Notes: generated from the sequence alone by a model not told the origin. A stretch of DNA of 64,000 nucleotides from Rostratula benghalensis (GCA_013399305.1 VXAI01000140.1:1133484-1197483), one strand, 5' to 3'. Counted from the stretch's first letter, positions 44,047 to 56,395 are shown. Made by a program: numbers and translations.

Positions 44047-45021
44047 NNNNNNNNNNNNNNNNNNNNNNNNNNNNNNNNNNNNNNNNNNNNNNNNNNNNNN
44101 NNNNNNNNNNNNNNNNNNNNNNNNNNNNNNNNNNNNNNNNNNNNNNNNNNNNNNNNNNNNNNNNNNNNNNNNNNNNNNNNNNNNNNNNNNNNNNNNNNNN
44201 NNNNNNNNNNNNNNNNNNNNNNNNNNNNNNNNNNNNNNNNNNNNNNNNNNNNNNNNNNNNNNNNNNNNNNNNNNNNNNNNNNNNNNNNNNNNNNNNNNNN
44301 NNNNNNNNNNNNNNNNNNNNNNNNNNNNNNNNNNNNNNNNNNNNNNNNNNNNNNNNNNNNNNNNNNNNNNNNNNNNNNNNNNNNNNNNNNNNNNNNNNNN
44401 NNNNNNNNNNNNNNNNNNNNNNNNNNNNNNNNNNNNNNNNNNNNNNNNNNNNNNNNNNNNNNNNNNNNNNNNNNNNNNNNNNNNNNNNNNNNNNNNNNNN
44501 NNNNNNNNNNNNNNNNNNNNNNNNNNNNNNNNNNNNNNNNNNNNNNNNNNNNNNNNNNNNNNNNNNNNNNNNNNNNNNNNNNNNNNNNNNNNNNNNNNNN
44601 NNNNNNNNNNNNNNNNNNNNNNNNNNNNNNNNNNNNNNNNNNNNNNNNNNNNNNNNNNNNNNNNNNNNNNNNNNNNNNNNNNNNNNNNNNNNNNNNNNNN
44701 NNNNNNNNNNNNNNNNNNNNNNNNNNNNNNNNNNNNNNNNNNNNNNNNNNNNNNNNNNNNNNNNNNNNNNNNNNNNNNNNNNNNNNNNNNNNNNNNNNNN
44801 NNNNNNNNNNNNNNNNNNNNNNNNNNNNNNNNNNNNNNNNNNNNNNNNNNNNNNNNNNNNNNNNNNNNNNNNNNNNNNNNNNNNNNNNNNNNNNNNNNNN
44901 NNNNNNNNNNNNNNNNNNNNNNNNNNNNNNNNNNNNNNNNNNNNNNNNNNNNNNNNNNNNNNNNNNNNNNNNNNNNNNNNNNNNNNNNNNNNNNNNNNNN
45001 NNNNNNNNNNNNNNNNNNNNN
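44047..45021. other. Assembly gap (975 N)
   Basis: A run of N next to the GC-rich island, a typical place for sequence drop-out. It should contain MDH1 exon 1 (5' UTR and ATG) and part of the CpG island. No ATG followed by a splice donor exists on the minus strand in the retained island, which supports exon 1 being in the gap. Confidence 0.99.
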
Positions 45022-45064
45022 GGGGGGTAAGGTGTTTGCGCATGTGCTCTGAAACACGCGGGCC

Positions 45065-45077
45065 ATTGGTGGGCGGG
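45065..45077 (-). promoter_or_regulatory. CCAAT box and GC box
   Basis: ATTGG at 45065-45069 is CCAAT on the minus strand (NF-Y type), within the symmetric word CCATTGG. GGGCGGG at 45071-45077 is an SP1-type GC box. Their close spacing is common in TATA-less promoters. Confidence 0.6.
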
Positions 45078-45108
45078 AGTAAAGGTGTTGCCGCAGGAGA
45101 TATCGCCG

Positions 45109-45119
45109 TGCGCATGCGC
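45109..45119 (+). promoter_or_regulatory. NRF1-type site TGCGCATGCGC
   Basis: An exact match to the palindromic nuclear respiratory factor 1 consensus (YGCGCAYGCGCR core). NRF1 controls many respiratory and metabolic genes. A weaker relative, TGCGCATGTGC, lies at 45037-45047. Confidence 0.7.
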
Positions 45120-45156
45120 TAAACGGGGAGGCGGCGCGGGACGTGCCGCGGCGCTT

Positions 45157-45168
45157 TGCGCGTGCGCA
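45157..45168 (+). promoter_or_regulatory. Second NRF1-type site TGCGCGTGCGCA
   Basis: A palindromic NRF1-like word 38 bases from the end of the first site. Two to three such sites in 130 bases make chance less likely. Confidence 0.6.
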
Positions 45169-45186
45169 GGTGGGGGCGCTTTGGCG

Positions 45187-45199
45187 GTTGCTAGGTGAC
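45187..45199 (+). promoter_or_regulatory. RFX X-box
   Basis: GTTGCT-A-GGTGAC fits the X-box pattern RYYNYY, one to three bases, RRNRAC at every position. RFX factors use X-boxes to drive ciliary genes. Its presence supports a ciliary gene, WDPCP, as the plus-strand partner of this promoter. Confidence 0.6.
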
Positions 45200-45450
45200 G
45201 GGGGAGCGGGAAGGCAGGGGTGGCTGGAGGGAGGACGCTGGTATCGGCACCGGTTGCGGCCATCGGGCCTTCCCTCTCACCCTCCCGGTCCCCTCGGAGA
45301 GCTCGGTGGGTTGGGTTGTGCGGCCCAGCCGTGGGCAAGCCGGCGGGACCGGGCCTCTTCCGGGCGCTGCCCGGCTGTTGGGCCTCTCGATGAAGGCGGG
45401 AGGACAGGGGGGAGGGAGTTCCGCTCATCAGGCCGTGAGGGCGGGCTGAG

Positions 45451-48400
45451 CCTTCCCTTGGATTTAAAGAATTCTCTGGGCTTCTGCTTGCCCGTTTTCT
45501 TTTACCTACGGAGAGCTTACCTGTGCTGTTCTGCCGTTAAAACAGCGTGCCTAAGTTATCGATACGGTATATCAAAATAAAACTGTTCATTTGGTTGTAT
45601 TTAGGAGTGTTGACTGAGCTAAACTCTTGGTTTATGCCTGAAGTGAGGCTGGTATTGGTGTAAATATGTCAGCACAAAACACTGATTCTTAAACTGTATA
45701 TGCATACACTATAAGAGTCTCAGCTCCTGACAAGGTATGTTCTTTATTGGAGAAATACTGTAATTTAGTTAAGTCTTCAGTGAAGTCTCATCTGAATACT
45801 TTTCAGCAGAATTTGTTTTAAATCTTGCTCTAGTCTTTCTTATAGTTGTTTGTGTATCTTTTTTAAACAGTATGTACAATTGTACAACTTTGTCTCCAGT
45901 CCTCAGCCATAAGTAAGAGTCATTCCTTTAAGGCAGTGTGTGTAAAACATAAATACTTATGTTTATCATGCAAAATGTTCTCATTTTAGGGGTCTTGTTG
46001 CTAATCATGCTCATGCCCCAACTCAAAACTGCCCGTAGCTTGAACACAGCTTTAGCTGAACCTCTGAGCTTCTGTGCTACAGAAAACTTTAGTGTCAGAA
46101 TAGGAGAGGTACAGTCATGCTTATTTTTAACATAAAACTATACTGATTTATATCAGTTAATAACTATTTTTTAAAATATGAATCAAGATTGTAACCATGT
46201 TCCCTTCTGGGGATTAATTTGAAAGCTAAATAGCTTCAGGCAAAGCTGAGGTGTGGCTTGCTATGAAATGTATAGAAGCTTGGTAAGTAAAAGGGAATGT
46301 TTTTCCTAGTTAGATTATTCCAGTGACCTAAGAGGCTTTACCGTAGTCTCTGTAACCTTTTTTCACACCTAGATATTGTACAGACTTAATTAACAGTATT
46401 TAAGATTTAAATACACACAAAACCTGCTGTGGACCTGCTTAAGGTAATTTCCACTCAGCATAATTGGTTCAGTTGAAATTGATTCATTATTGATTTTCAG
46501 CTAAATCAATATTAGCATGCTGTAAACTGATTAGTGTGTGTCAGCATAGCAGGTTGTATTGTTTTAGTAGATTTCAGTTAAGGTAATCAAACTTTCTTCT
46601 GTAGGTAAGTCTACGTTTTCATTCTTAGTCCTTTTCTGCCCAAGCTTGTGGTCCTTGAGTTATTTGCTGCTGAAGATAACAACATATCTTGTGTTAAAAG
46701 TGATTTGTAATGAATGTGGTGCAAAGCTGCATGTAAATACTTTTGTTTGTCAGAAATTTTTATATCAGTTTATTTGATATATTTGAATATAATATATTGT
46801 TCAAATATATTTGAATTTGAAATATTCCCAGTATAATTAGTCTGAAATAGAGTTAAATGGGTTTAAGACTGCACTGTTTTTTTTGTGCTGATTTAACTAG
46901 ACGCCTTAAAGTTTTGCCTTTGCTGTAATTATTAAAGTTAGTGAAACTTAATAATTCTACTATTTCCTTCTTACTTAGCTTAAGTTTTGTTTCTACTCAT
47001 TAAGTGTTAAGCAAAATGTAAATGTACAAAAATAAATAAGAGATGCTTTTGTCTCCCCAACTGTTTTTTACAGCTCTTTTTCCTGGTGTTTTCCAAATTT
47101 TAAAATATCTCCCATGCTTCTGCATAGAATTGCTTCTGGTATTGTAGGAAGTGTTGGTTCTTGGTACTGTTTCTCATGCTGTTAAATCATGCTTCTGTCT
47201 TCAGACTCATGTCACCATAGGAATCTATAAGTGTACAGTGCTCAAGTTTCTGCAACCCAGCATTCCAAATCTCTGCTCTTTATCTCAAGGAAGTATGATG
47301 TATTTGACTTATTTTTGCTGATTTATTAGTGTTACCACCTTTTCAAAATTGTGGACACTGGAATATTTATAAATTTAATGCTGTTTGTCCATTAACTTTG
47401 CCAGAGTCTTTTAATTGCCTCCAGTTTGTTATTGTCTCATATTTTTTTTGCTAATTTTGCATCTTCTGCTGCCAATATTTTTTTCTTGGTGTTTTTTTTT
47501 TTTTATTCTTTAAGGCTTCTCCCATGTCTTATGAAGCGCTCTAAGTCAAAGAGCTGCATAAATGGAAACATTACATGCAAAAGAAGTAATGGAAATTTAG
47601 TGTGTATGTGGATTGGGCTCTCAGCTAATTCTTGAAGTATATTTTACAGGTTTGGAACTTAAAAGATACTGAATTACTGGGAAATTGGTGTGATTAAACA
47701 ATACACTCAAGATGGTTTAAACTCCATTTTGTGGAAATTAAACATTATTTTTCAAGGCAACTAATAGTTTTGAAGGACAATCTGACAGAATTTTAAATTT
47801 TATCTTAATTATTTTTTTTATATTTTAAAATGAGTTCTTCTCTGTTAACAGCTGGCCGTGTTCTTTAACCGTATTTTGAATGGGATTTTCTTTTTCTTCG
47901 TTGCCATCTATAGAAATTGATGAGGTTTTTTAGGTAAGTTTTAACACTTAATTTTCAATAATTTGTGAAATTATCTTATCATCTCCGTGTATAATACAGT
48001 TTTTTCCTTATCTTATGCATTGACATACAGTTTTTAAAACAACAATGTGCGTCTTGTAGCTAAGTCTATAATTAACTTAAAATGTTTAAGACTATGTAAA
48101 AAACTATATAATGACTAGGCTCAATCCTGAAATAATAGTAGAATTGGAACAGTTTTGGAGCCTCTTCTGGGTTATGATCCAAGGGAATAATAATAAGAAG
48201 GGATTTTTCAGAAATAAAATAAAGCATTAAAAAACCCCACTGCAATGAGATTAAGAGGATCAAAAACTATTTTTAAAAGTACATGACAAGTCTGCAATAG
48301 AGTTAAAAGATTATGAAGACATAGCTATAAGCAAGAATAATTAAAATCTTAGTTTAGAAAATGAGAATAGATAGATGTTTGTTAAGAATTTATATTTTTA

Positions 48401-51400
48401 TGCTTGGCTTATTTTTTTGTGTGTTCCTAGTGTTAATGTCCAGAACTAATTTTTCACAGTTCCTTTCTAAACTTCATTTATGTAATACTGCAGAGGTAGT
48501 AAATGGTATGAAGAAACATGTGTATCTAGGAATTCTGGTTATAACTCTTTGGTTGGTTGTTTTTTTTTCCCCTGTGCTTCAGAAATCTTTTTTTTTTTAA
48601 AGATAAATTTTACCTGCTATGGAACTGGTATATCCTGTGGCTTCATTTTTACTTCTTGATACTTTAGTTGGGATTTTAGATAATTAGAGGTAATTAATAA
48701 TTTATTAATTGCTTATGCAGCCTTTAATAGGTAGTTTTTACAGTTTTTAATAGGTAGATAGGATGCCATAAAACATTCTGTACTCACGTGCTTACTGATT
48801 ATGAACAGATAGAAATGATGGATAGCATGCTCGTAATACTTATTAGTAATCTTTATGAACTATTCATGAGTCAAATCTTAAGAAAAATTAGGATGAGAAT
48901 ATGTTCATTTTTTGTTTCTTATTTCGAAATAGGTTAATAGTAGAAATGCCTGTTGTGCTTTTGCCAGAGAACACTGTAACAGTGAAGACCTCCTTTTCTG
49001 TAGGTAGATCTCAGATGCTAGGCCTCAGCAAAGTTGATTTCTGAATTATTACAAAGAAAACAGAAGAGTTGTGTTCCTGGTGTATGAGAATTCATCTTAC
49101 TGGATTCTTCTTTAACTTAACAGAAATCTGTCTTTTTATTGGTTGAATAGATTTTTTTTGTGTGTGACAATAATGCATGGATTTTCTAGTCACTAATGTC
49201 CATGTGTGGAGGTGGTTGATTGTGACTTGTAGTTTCTGAGTGAATTAGGTATTTCTTCCCATGGTAGGTGAACTGAAGTGGTAGAGGTATTTTTACCTAG
49301 AAAAAAAGGGAGGAGTAAAAGCATCCTTTGGACACAGGGGAACAGTATGAATATGAGAGAAAGTGCTTTTTTTTTTTTTTTTTTTTTTAACATTGTTGTC
49401 TGGCTGTGGGTTCCCAGACCACAGAACCTAAATGGACGTTTGTGATGAAAACTGCCAGTCTGTAGTCCAGACATCCTAGATTAATTAGTTAACTATTTGA
49501 AACACTTGCATTAAAGTACATCTAAAGATACCTTCTTCCATTGCAGACTGTGTAAAAATAATAAAGTGATTTCCTTGGAAAATCTGACTTCCCAAGTAAA
49601 ATGCAACAAGAAGAATATTAGAGTAGGTATACATGTAAAAAGAATGTCACCTATTCATTGATCGCAAGAAATGATACATTTCCTCATTTCATTTGATTTT
49701 TGGAGTGTTACAAAATTGTTGGGTTGGTTTCCAAGGCATATGCATTGCATTGCTTTTTTTTGAGAAATTTGAATGAAGATTGCACCAGCCTCTTTTAATA
49801 TGTTCCTGTTCAGTAAAACGAGCAAGTTAATGCATTAGCCGTAAGCATACGAGTAATTGAAAATCTGCTTTTTTTTATGAACATCTAAAAATTATCTTGG
49901 TATTGTGTTACGGCTTCTTCATTCTGTTTCCTCCTGTTTTAGAAAACCTAGTAAAAGTGTTGATGCGTTTTAAACCAAATCAGAAGAGGCAGGTTGGTAT
50001 TCTAAGGAAGAAATGATCTGTGTAACAATTCAAGTTCTACAAAATCAAACCTGTGATCTTATGTTAATTCATTACAACAATTTAAGGAAAACCAAACCAA
50101 AACAAACCCCACACTCAAAAACCTAGACTTAAACATTAAGCTGATGTCCTTGTAAATTTGTTAAACTGAAGTAAGCATTTAGTGGCAAAACAGCATCTAC
50201 TTAAAATAAATGTTTGCTTTTCCTGTTAAATGACTTTTTTTGCACTTGTTCATGGACTTGTTCACCTGATAATCAAGGAAAAACTTTTGATACAAGAAGT
50301 TATGAGCCATAATGAGTACTTCCCATGTTTTTAATTCTCAGTGCAGGTGGGTGAATCCATCTGTTTCCTTTATCAATCCTTTCCATGTCAGAATGAGAGA
50401 TGAGTGCTATTCCACGCCAAACCCCTCACAAGTGCTGTTCTTATTAAGGTTATTTCCATGAATGGTGATCACACAGTTTGCTTAAAGTGTTTCAGCTTGT
50501 TTTACAATACCCATTTGTATTTGTTTGTATATTTTCACAGAACTGAATTGTTAGTAGGTGCCATTATACAGATTGATTATTTTCCCTCCTTTTTTTTTTC
50601 ACCTGAGTGTTGAATGATATTTTAAGGAAAATATCAATAGAAATATTTGGGGAGGGAGAATGATGTCTTAAGATGTTGACTTTTTAAAGTTAATTGTTTA
50701 AAAACTCTTCAGAGAAGGAAAATGTTAATAAATTTTTATCTTAATGACATTATTCAAATGTGAAACACAGTTTTTAAAACATGACTTTATCAGGAATAAC
50801 CTTAAATGCAATCTAAACACTTTGTTTCCCGTATGGAGGTTTTTCTGTTGCTGTACAGATTCCTTTTGGTATCTAGCCACCTTTTGGAAACCCTATCCAA
50901 ATTGATTTTTAAGCAGCAGATGGATGGCTTGAGAGTTGCTTATAGTACTGTCCATATTCACTGTTTTTACTGATCCTTGAGGAAAGAAAGAAGAAAATGT
51001 ATTTATTCATTCTGCTCTGCTAAACAGAAGTACTTGATTTCTACGCAGGCTTGTATTCAATCAGTTGCACGCTGTAAGGCCAAGCTGTCCCCCCTCCTTA
51101 ATAAAAGCACAGGCCTGTGAATCAAGCTGTATGAGAGGTCATGAAGGCATTTTGGTGTGCCTTATCTGACTGGGATGGAGTTCAGGAATTAGTTCATTTG
51201 AATGCAGGATAGTGGTACTGTTTGCATCAATGTTCCAAGCTGTTTTTAGGGGAATTAGCAGCCTTCCCAGAGGAAAGCACCAAGGATCAAGTCTGTGTGT
51301 GACCTGTATGAATGATAAGGGAATCATGGATGTGGGACAAAATTGGGAGCATGATGGCTTATATTGTGGACATAAATGGTGGAAAAGAAAGTAGCTTTAT

Positions 51401-51719
51401 CTTTGAGTGAATGAGGCTTCTCTGCGAAGTAATCAGGCAAAGGGAATCATGATTACAGTATCTGTTTTACTGGTTTGTATCTACAATGATACAACTATGC
51501 CTTTTTGTTAGGTTTAATTTAATTTCCCTATATGGAGTAACCATGGTAATGCCACTAACGTATGTATAGTGAAAAGGTTGAACCTCAATTAGACTAAACC
51601 CTTCTGAATACTTGGACCCTATTGGAAAGGTGTTACTCCTGACCATAGGGTAGAATGTATACTTTTAATATAGGCAAAACAACGTACATTTATTTCATGA
51701 CACATTAATCCCACTTGCT
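45451..51719. other. Probable WDPCP first intron, AT-rich
   Basis: By synteny this is transcribed as WDPCP pre-mRNA on the plus strand. No WDPCP coding exon is recognised. It holds a 20-base-plus T run near 49366-49388, an AT-rich hairpin (11-base arms) at 46777-46810 and one short exon-like segment at 49943-49992. Confidence 0.4.
49943..49992 (+). CDS. Exon-like segment, possible WDPCP 5' exon
   Basis: Fifty bases have a very strong acceptor tract (CTGTTTCCTCCTGTTTTAG) and a weaker donor (CAG then GTTGGT). One frame is open, with an internal ATG at 49964 giving MRFKPNQKRQ up to the donor; it would end in phase 0. It has no similarity that I recognise to the known WDPCP N-terminus. It could be an untranslated exon or chance. 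Confidence 0.15.
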
Positions 51720-51790
51720 CTGGCAGGGGGATTGGACTGGATGATCTTTCAAGGTCCATTCCAATCCCTGATAGTCTGTGATTCAGTGAT
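51720..51790 (+). mobile_element. CR1 LINE extreme 3' tail, sense
   Basis: Only about 70 bases remain: GGATTGGACTGGATGATCTT, TCCATTCCAATCCCTGATAG and a degenerate ATTCAGTGAT tail. Confidence 0.8.
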
Positions 51791-54004
51791 TTACAATAAT
51801 GGGCCAGAGACTGGTTTTCAAGTTGCCCGCTGTCTGACTTAGGAGAATATAAAGTATTGCTATGAGATGACCTTTTCCTTATATGGCTGCCATACGGGGT
51901 CTAGCCTCAGTGTATTAGTCAGGGGAGCTGGAGATACACCACAGTTAAATTATGGGTTTGTGTCTCCAGGTGGTGCTTCAATTCATGGTTGAAGACTGTA
52001 GAAATTAATTTTGCTAAAGCAAGAAACAACAGGACATTAAGCTACTATGCCAGCTTTAGATGTATGCTTCAAATATTTTTTACTGCTCAGCATTATTCAG
52101 TAATCTTTAACTCAAATTGCAGGAAATATTTGAAATTCCATTCTAACAATATCCAACAGAGAATATTAAAGAAGCATTAAATTTCAAATGCCTGAGGGAA
52201 AATGTTCTCTTGCAACACCGTGGGCATTTGGATCTCACTAGTACATGCAGTATTATAGTCTAATATTATGCTTTACTTGGTCTAAAATGAAAGCCCAATT
52301 TTAATTCTATCTCCAAAAACTTGGCATACTGCAGTGAAAAATAATTTATTTGAGTGTTGTTTTTTAATACATTGCAACTAACTTTAAAGCTTCCTCATAT
52401 AAGACTCCCACTATGGCTTTTTGTAATCTGACTCTTTCATTAAAACTTCAAATATACAACGAAAGACTTAACTCAGTGCTTTCATTGCTAATTTACAACT
52501 TATGAGATCCCAAAGTTACCACAGAAGGTCTTCTTATTCTATGCAGTTTTTCTCTTAAGACAAAACTTTAGAATGTCTTTGTAAATATATAAAACACCAA
52601 AACAGAGGATGAATACACTCTTAAGAGATGGGTAATACGCAAATTCAAACTGAGGTTTAATGATATATTTACACAATTCAGGTCTGGTTAATTTGGGAAG
52701 TGCATTAGTGAACTTAACTCAGAAAAGGGTTGATTTAACCTTTATGGTTTTATAACCTATATATGCATGCCATGCTTGATAGCAAAGCTATTGCAGAAGC
52801 AAGTCTCCACCTTGCAAGATTCTGGGGAAAGAGCAGAAGAGTATTAGTGAAAGGTTTAGAAAAATCTCTAACATGATTAAATACCTCAGTATTTGGCAGG
52901 GCCAGGGCAAATAATGTGTTTCTGTTGGAAAAGAGAAATAGTAGGGATTTTTTCTACCTGTAGCTGACTTTTTTCCTGTTTGCACTTTTGACTATTTTAG
53001 ACAGTAGTGCCCCAAAAATGTCGATATATTGATATTCCATGTCTGCTTAGAGTTTCAAGAGAAGCAGATTTTTAACCACAGTGAGCCAATTGCCTGTGAA
53101 ATTGGACCATTGTGACTTGGCTGGCAAATCAGATTGGGGCAGGGAAACATGATTTAAAGACTTAAAAAATGCAGAGAGAATTGGAAAGAACAGTGTACTC
53201 CAGACAGTTTAAGATGCATAACAAATGCAATTTAATAAATGGGGGTTTTTTTCATTGTAGTGCTGGTGGCCACCAGCTTCCCTGCTGAGGGCCACTCATG
53301 GGCTCTGAATTCCCACATACCTTTTGATGGGAGTCGAAGCCTACTGAAGGTTGATGGGCTGACTTGTTTTCTATCATAGCTGGTCTCAGGCAGCTGTACC
53401 CCAACTTAAGAGCAAGCAGAGTGAGATGCTGTCTTGCCAGTGCAGTTGTCATTGTCTAAAGTCTGAGAGATAATTATCTATTTGAAAATACCTCTTAGAA
53501 GGCAAGAATATCCACCTCGGGGTAATAATGCCATCTTGTGTAATTTTTGGACAGAAATGACCAAACTCTTAAGAAATGCACTTTTAAAGAATATTTGGCA
53601 TATTTGGAGGACAATTAAGTGATTTCGTAAATGTTGAGCCCGTCTTCCATGAGAAATGGAAGGTTTGTGCAATGCATTAGAAATATATGTTGAAAGAATA
53701 AGTTTACATGGAATTCAAAATCAGTCTTATTACAAAGCTGTATTTCAAAAGTCCTAAAAATTATGTGTAATGATATTTCTTTGATAATGGTTATATTAAA
53801 TGACTATTCTATAAGTAATAGTATAAAGAAAACCAGAAGCAAACGTGAAGCTTAATCTGCAATTTTTACAAAGCTGTTTCCACTCAGGTTCTTATCCGAG
53901 CTGTGTATTTCAATAGATGCTTCCCAGTTTTTTGCCATTTTTTTGTTTTGATAACTTAACTAGATGCAGTGAATGTAATGCAGTGAGTTGTAATTTCCTC
54001 TTCT
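51791..54004. other. AT-rich DNA, no exon recognised
   Basis: Probable WDPCP intron; nothing of known family is seen. Confidence 0.4.
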
Positions 54005-54400
54005 TATGCAGAAAGGCTGAGAGCCCTGGGGCTGGTCAGCCTGGAGAAGAGAAGACTGAGAGGGGACTGCATCAATGCTGAGCAATATCTAAAAGGCAGG
54101 TGGCAAGAGGATGGGGCCAGACTCTTCTCAGTGGTGTCTGGTGACAGGACAAGGGGAAACAGGCACAAGGTGGAACACAGGAAGTTCCATCTGAATATGG
54201 GTAAAATCCTCTTTCCTGTGAGGGTGGCAGACCCCTGGAACAGGTTGCCTAGAGAGGGTGTGGAGTCTCCTTCTCTGGAGAAATTCTAAACTTGCCTGGA
54301 TGTGTTCCTGTTCGACCTGCCTTGGGTAACCCTGATTTGGCAGAGGGTTGATCAAGGTGATCTCCAGATGTGCCGTCCAATCCTTGACATTCTGCAAGTT
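54005..54400 (+). mobile_element. CR1 LINE 3' end, sense
   Basis: It runs from GAAAGGCTGAGAGCCCTGGG and CTGGAGAAGAGAAGACTGAG through GTGACAGGACAAGGGGAAAC to GGTGATCTCCAGATGTGCCG. Its 3' end faces the 3' end of the next copy about 20 bases away (tail-to-tail). Confidence 0.92.
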
Positions 54401-54419
54401 GCATACTCCTTTTATTGTT

Positions 54420-55590
54420 GAATCATAGAATGGTTCAGGTTGGAAGGGGCCTTTAAAGATTATCTAGCCCAACCCCCCTGCTGGGTGGGGGCACATTTTC
54501 CTTTAGACCAGGTTGCTCAAAGCCCCATCCAGCCTGCCCTTGAACACTCCAAGGATGGGGCAGCCACATCTTCTATGGGCAACCCAGGCCAGTGTCTTAC
54601 CACCATCATAGTAAAGACTTTTGTCCTAATATCTCATCTAAATCTACCTTCTTCCAGAAAAAAAAAAACAACCCTCTGTCCTGTCACTACAGGTAAAATG
54701 TCCGTTCCCATCTTTCTTATAAGTACCCTTTAAGTATTAAAAGGCCACAGTAAGCTCTCCCTGGAGCCTTCTTTTCTCCAAGCTGACACTCCCACCCCTA
54801 CCCCCTGCAACTTTCTTAGCCTGTCCTCACAGCATCGGGGATGCAGACCTCAGAACATCTCCATGGCCTCCTCCAGACCTGTTCCAACAGGTCCATGGCC
54901 TCCTTCCTGTACTGAGGACTCCAGAGCTGGACACAGTGCTCCAGGTGGGGTCTCCCCAGAGTGGAGTAGAGGTGTAGATTTCCCCCCCTCGCCCTGCTGG
55001 CCACACTGCTGAGGATGCAGCCCAGGGTATGATCAGCTTTCTGGGCTGCCAGCGCATGTTGATGGCTCATATCTGATTTTTCATCTACCAATATCCCTAA
55101 GTCCTCCTCTGCAGGTCTGCTCACAATACATTCATCCCCCAGACTGTACTGCTACGGGTGATTGCCTGACCCAGGTGCAGGATCTTGACCTTGCTGGACT
55201 TCAGGAGGTTCACACTGGCCTGCTTCTCAAGCCTGTTCAAATCCCTCTGGGTGGCAACTCATCCCTCAGGTGTAGCAACTGCTCCACTCAGCCTGGTGTC
55301 ATCTGAAGACATCATGTCGGTGCACTGAATCCCACTATGTCATTAAAACCTATTAAGCAGTTCTGGTCCAAAACAGACACCTGAGTGTTACTACTTGTTA
55401 CTGATCACCATTAGTACATTGAGCTGTTGACTGCAACTTTTTGGATCCATGGAATGGAACATTCATCAAATCCCTACCTCTCCAGTTTGGATATTGTGTG
55501 GGACCATGTCAAAGGCCTTAGAGAAGTCAAGGTAGTTGCTCTTCCCTTGCACACAAACTGAGGTTCACCATGCATAGTTTTCCCATTGTG
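54420..55590 (-). mobile_element. CR1 LINE, 1.2 kb, antisense
   Basis: The complemented tail GAATCATAGAATGGTTCAGG leads into the 3' region, then ORF2 complement. On the minus strand near 54816-55124 EEDLGILVDEKSDMSHQ and AAQKADHTLGCILSSVASRA are readable. Further upstream the complement of the reverse-transcriptase end is degraded (GGACCATGTCAAAGGCCTTA at about 55500). Several frameshifts and stops; inactive. Confidence 0.92.
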
Positions 55591-56395
55591 AAACCTCATT
55601 GGCAGTGTTTAATCACCTCCCCATCACCCACAGACTCTGGCAGACCTTGCAGGAGCATCTTTGCTGTGATCTTATGGGGCAACGTGGTGTCACGCAGAGC
55701 AGAGTGGTGGGCAGGCAATTCCTGTGACAGTGTACATTCATCATTACATGGGAGGAAGAAGATGTGGGGTTTTTAAGTGTTGATAACTTTCAGATATTGA
55801 AAGAGTTCCTTTATAAATGTAATTAATACATTTAAATCTAAACAAAATTCTTAATGGAGTAAAGTCAGTGGATGAAGTGCAGCTTGTTACAGTGTGTATG
55901 TGATAGCTCAGAATGCTCATTGAACCCTCTGCTGCCAGAGGAGGGCTGTTACCTTCCTTACTGCTTCAGCTGGCTGCAGAGATCGATCCCTTCGTGTAGA
56001 ATTCAGATGGGTAACACTGCCATTCTTGTGTTAAAATACACAATTTGGAGAGATAAAGAAACAGTGGCATTGGTGGCAGTGTCATTTGATTAAATACTTA
56101 GGTAGTGAGCAGAGGTTACTCCTCAAGGGAGTTTGATTTCAGAATAACTTCATTGCTTGGCATTGCATCAAAGGGCAAATTAAATATTTAGATTCCATAA
56201 AAATCTAGCTAGACTAACTGCTTTGACATATGTCAGTGATGGTGTTTAACTTTTCTTTTTTTTTCTTCACCTTTCTTTTGCTAAAGGTGTTTTGTTTTGT
56301 TTTCTGGATAAATTTTTTGTGTGTGATATTAGGAAGGAAAAAGCCTCTATGTGGCTTTTTCTGTCTCTGCTTTACAATATATCATGGAGTCCTAG
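55591..56395. other. AT-rich DNA between two CR1 copies
   Basis: Probable WDPCP intron; no exon or repeat of known family is recognised. Confidence 0.4.

Larger units (their letters stand above)
45022..45450. promoter_or_regulatory. CpG island, probable bidirectional MDH1/WDPCP promoter
   Basis: About 430 bases of GC-rich, CpG-dense DNA contrast with AT-rich flanks on both sides. No TATA box is seen. It lies at the 5' side of MDH1 (minus strand). In other vertebrates WDPCP starts head-to-head with MDH1, so the island probably serves both. Visible motifs are NRF1-type palindromes, an inverted CCAAT with an adjacent GC box, and an X-box. A G-rich stretch at 45200-45231 could form a G-quadruplex on the plus strand. 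Candidate WDPCP exon 1 donors are CAG then GTGGGG at 45169/45170. The island is cut by the assembly gap on its left. Confidence 0.8.

Noticed and set aside
43965..45428. Long minus-strand reading frame spanning the gap
   Set aside because: Most of it is N. The readable part (45022-45428) is GC-rich promoter DNA read in a chance open frame, and the remainder is intron 1.
45143..45580. Open frame of 145 codons on the plus strand in the CpG island
   Set aside because: It starts with GTG, is rich in Arg/Gly from GC composition, and resembles no protein I know. GC-rich islands often give such frames.
46777..46810. AT-only hairpin with 11-base perfect arms, as a possible small RNA precursor
   Set aside because: Extremely AT-rich with short arms; expected by chance in this composition.
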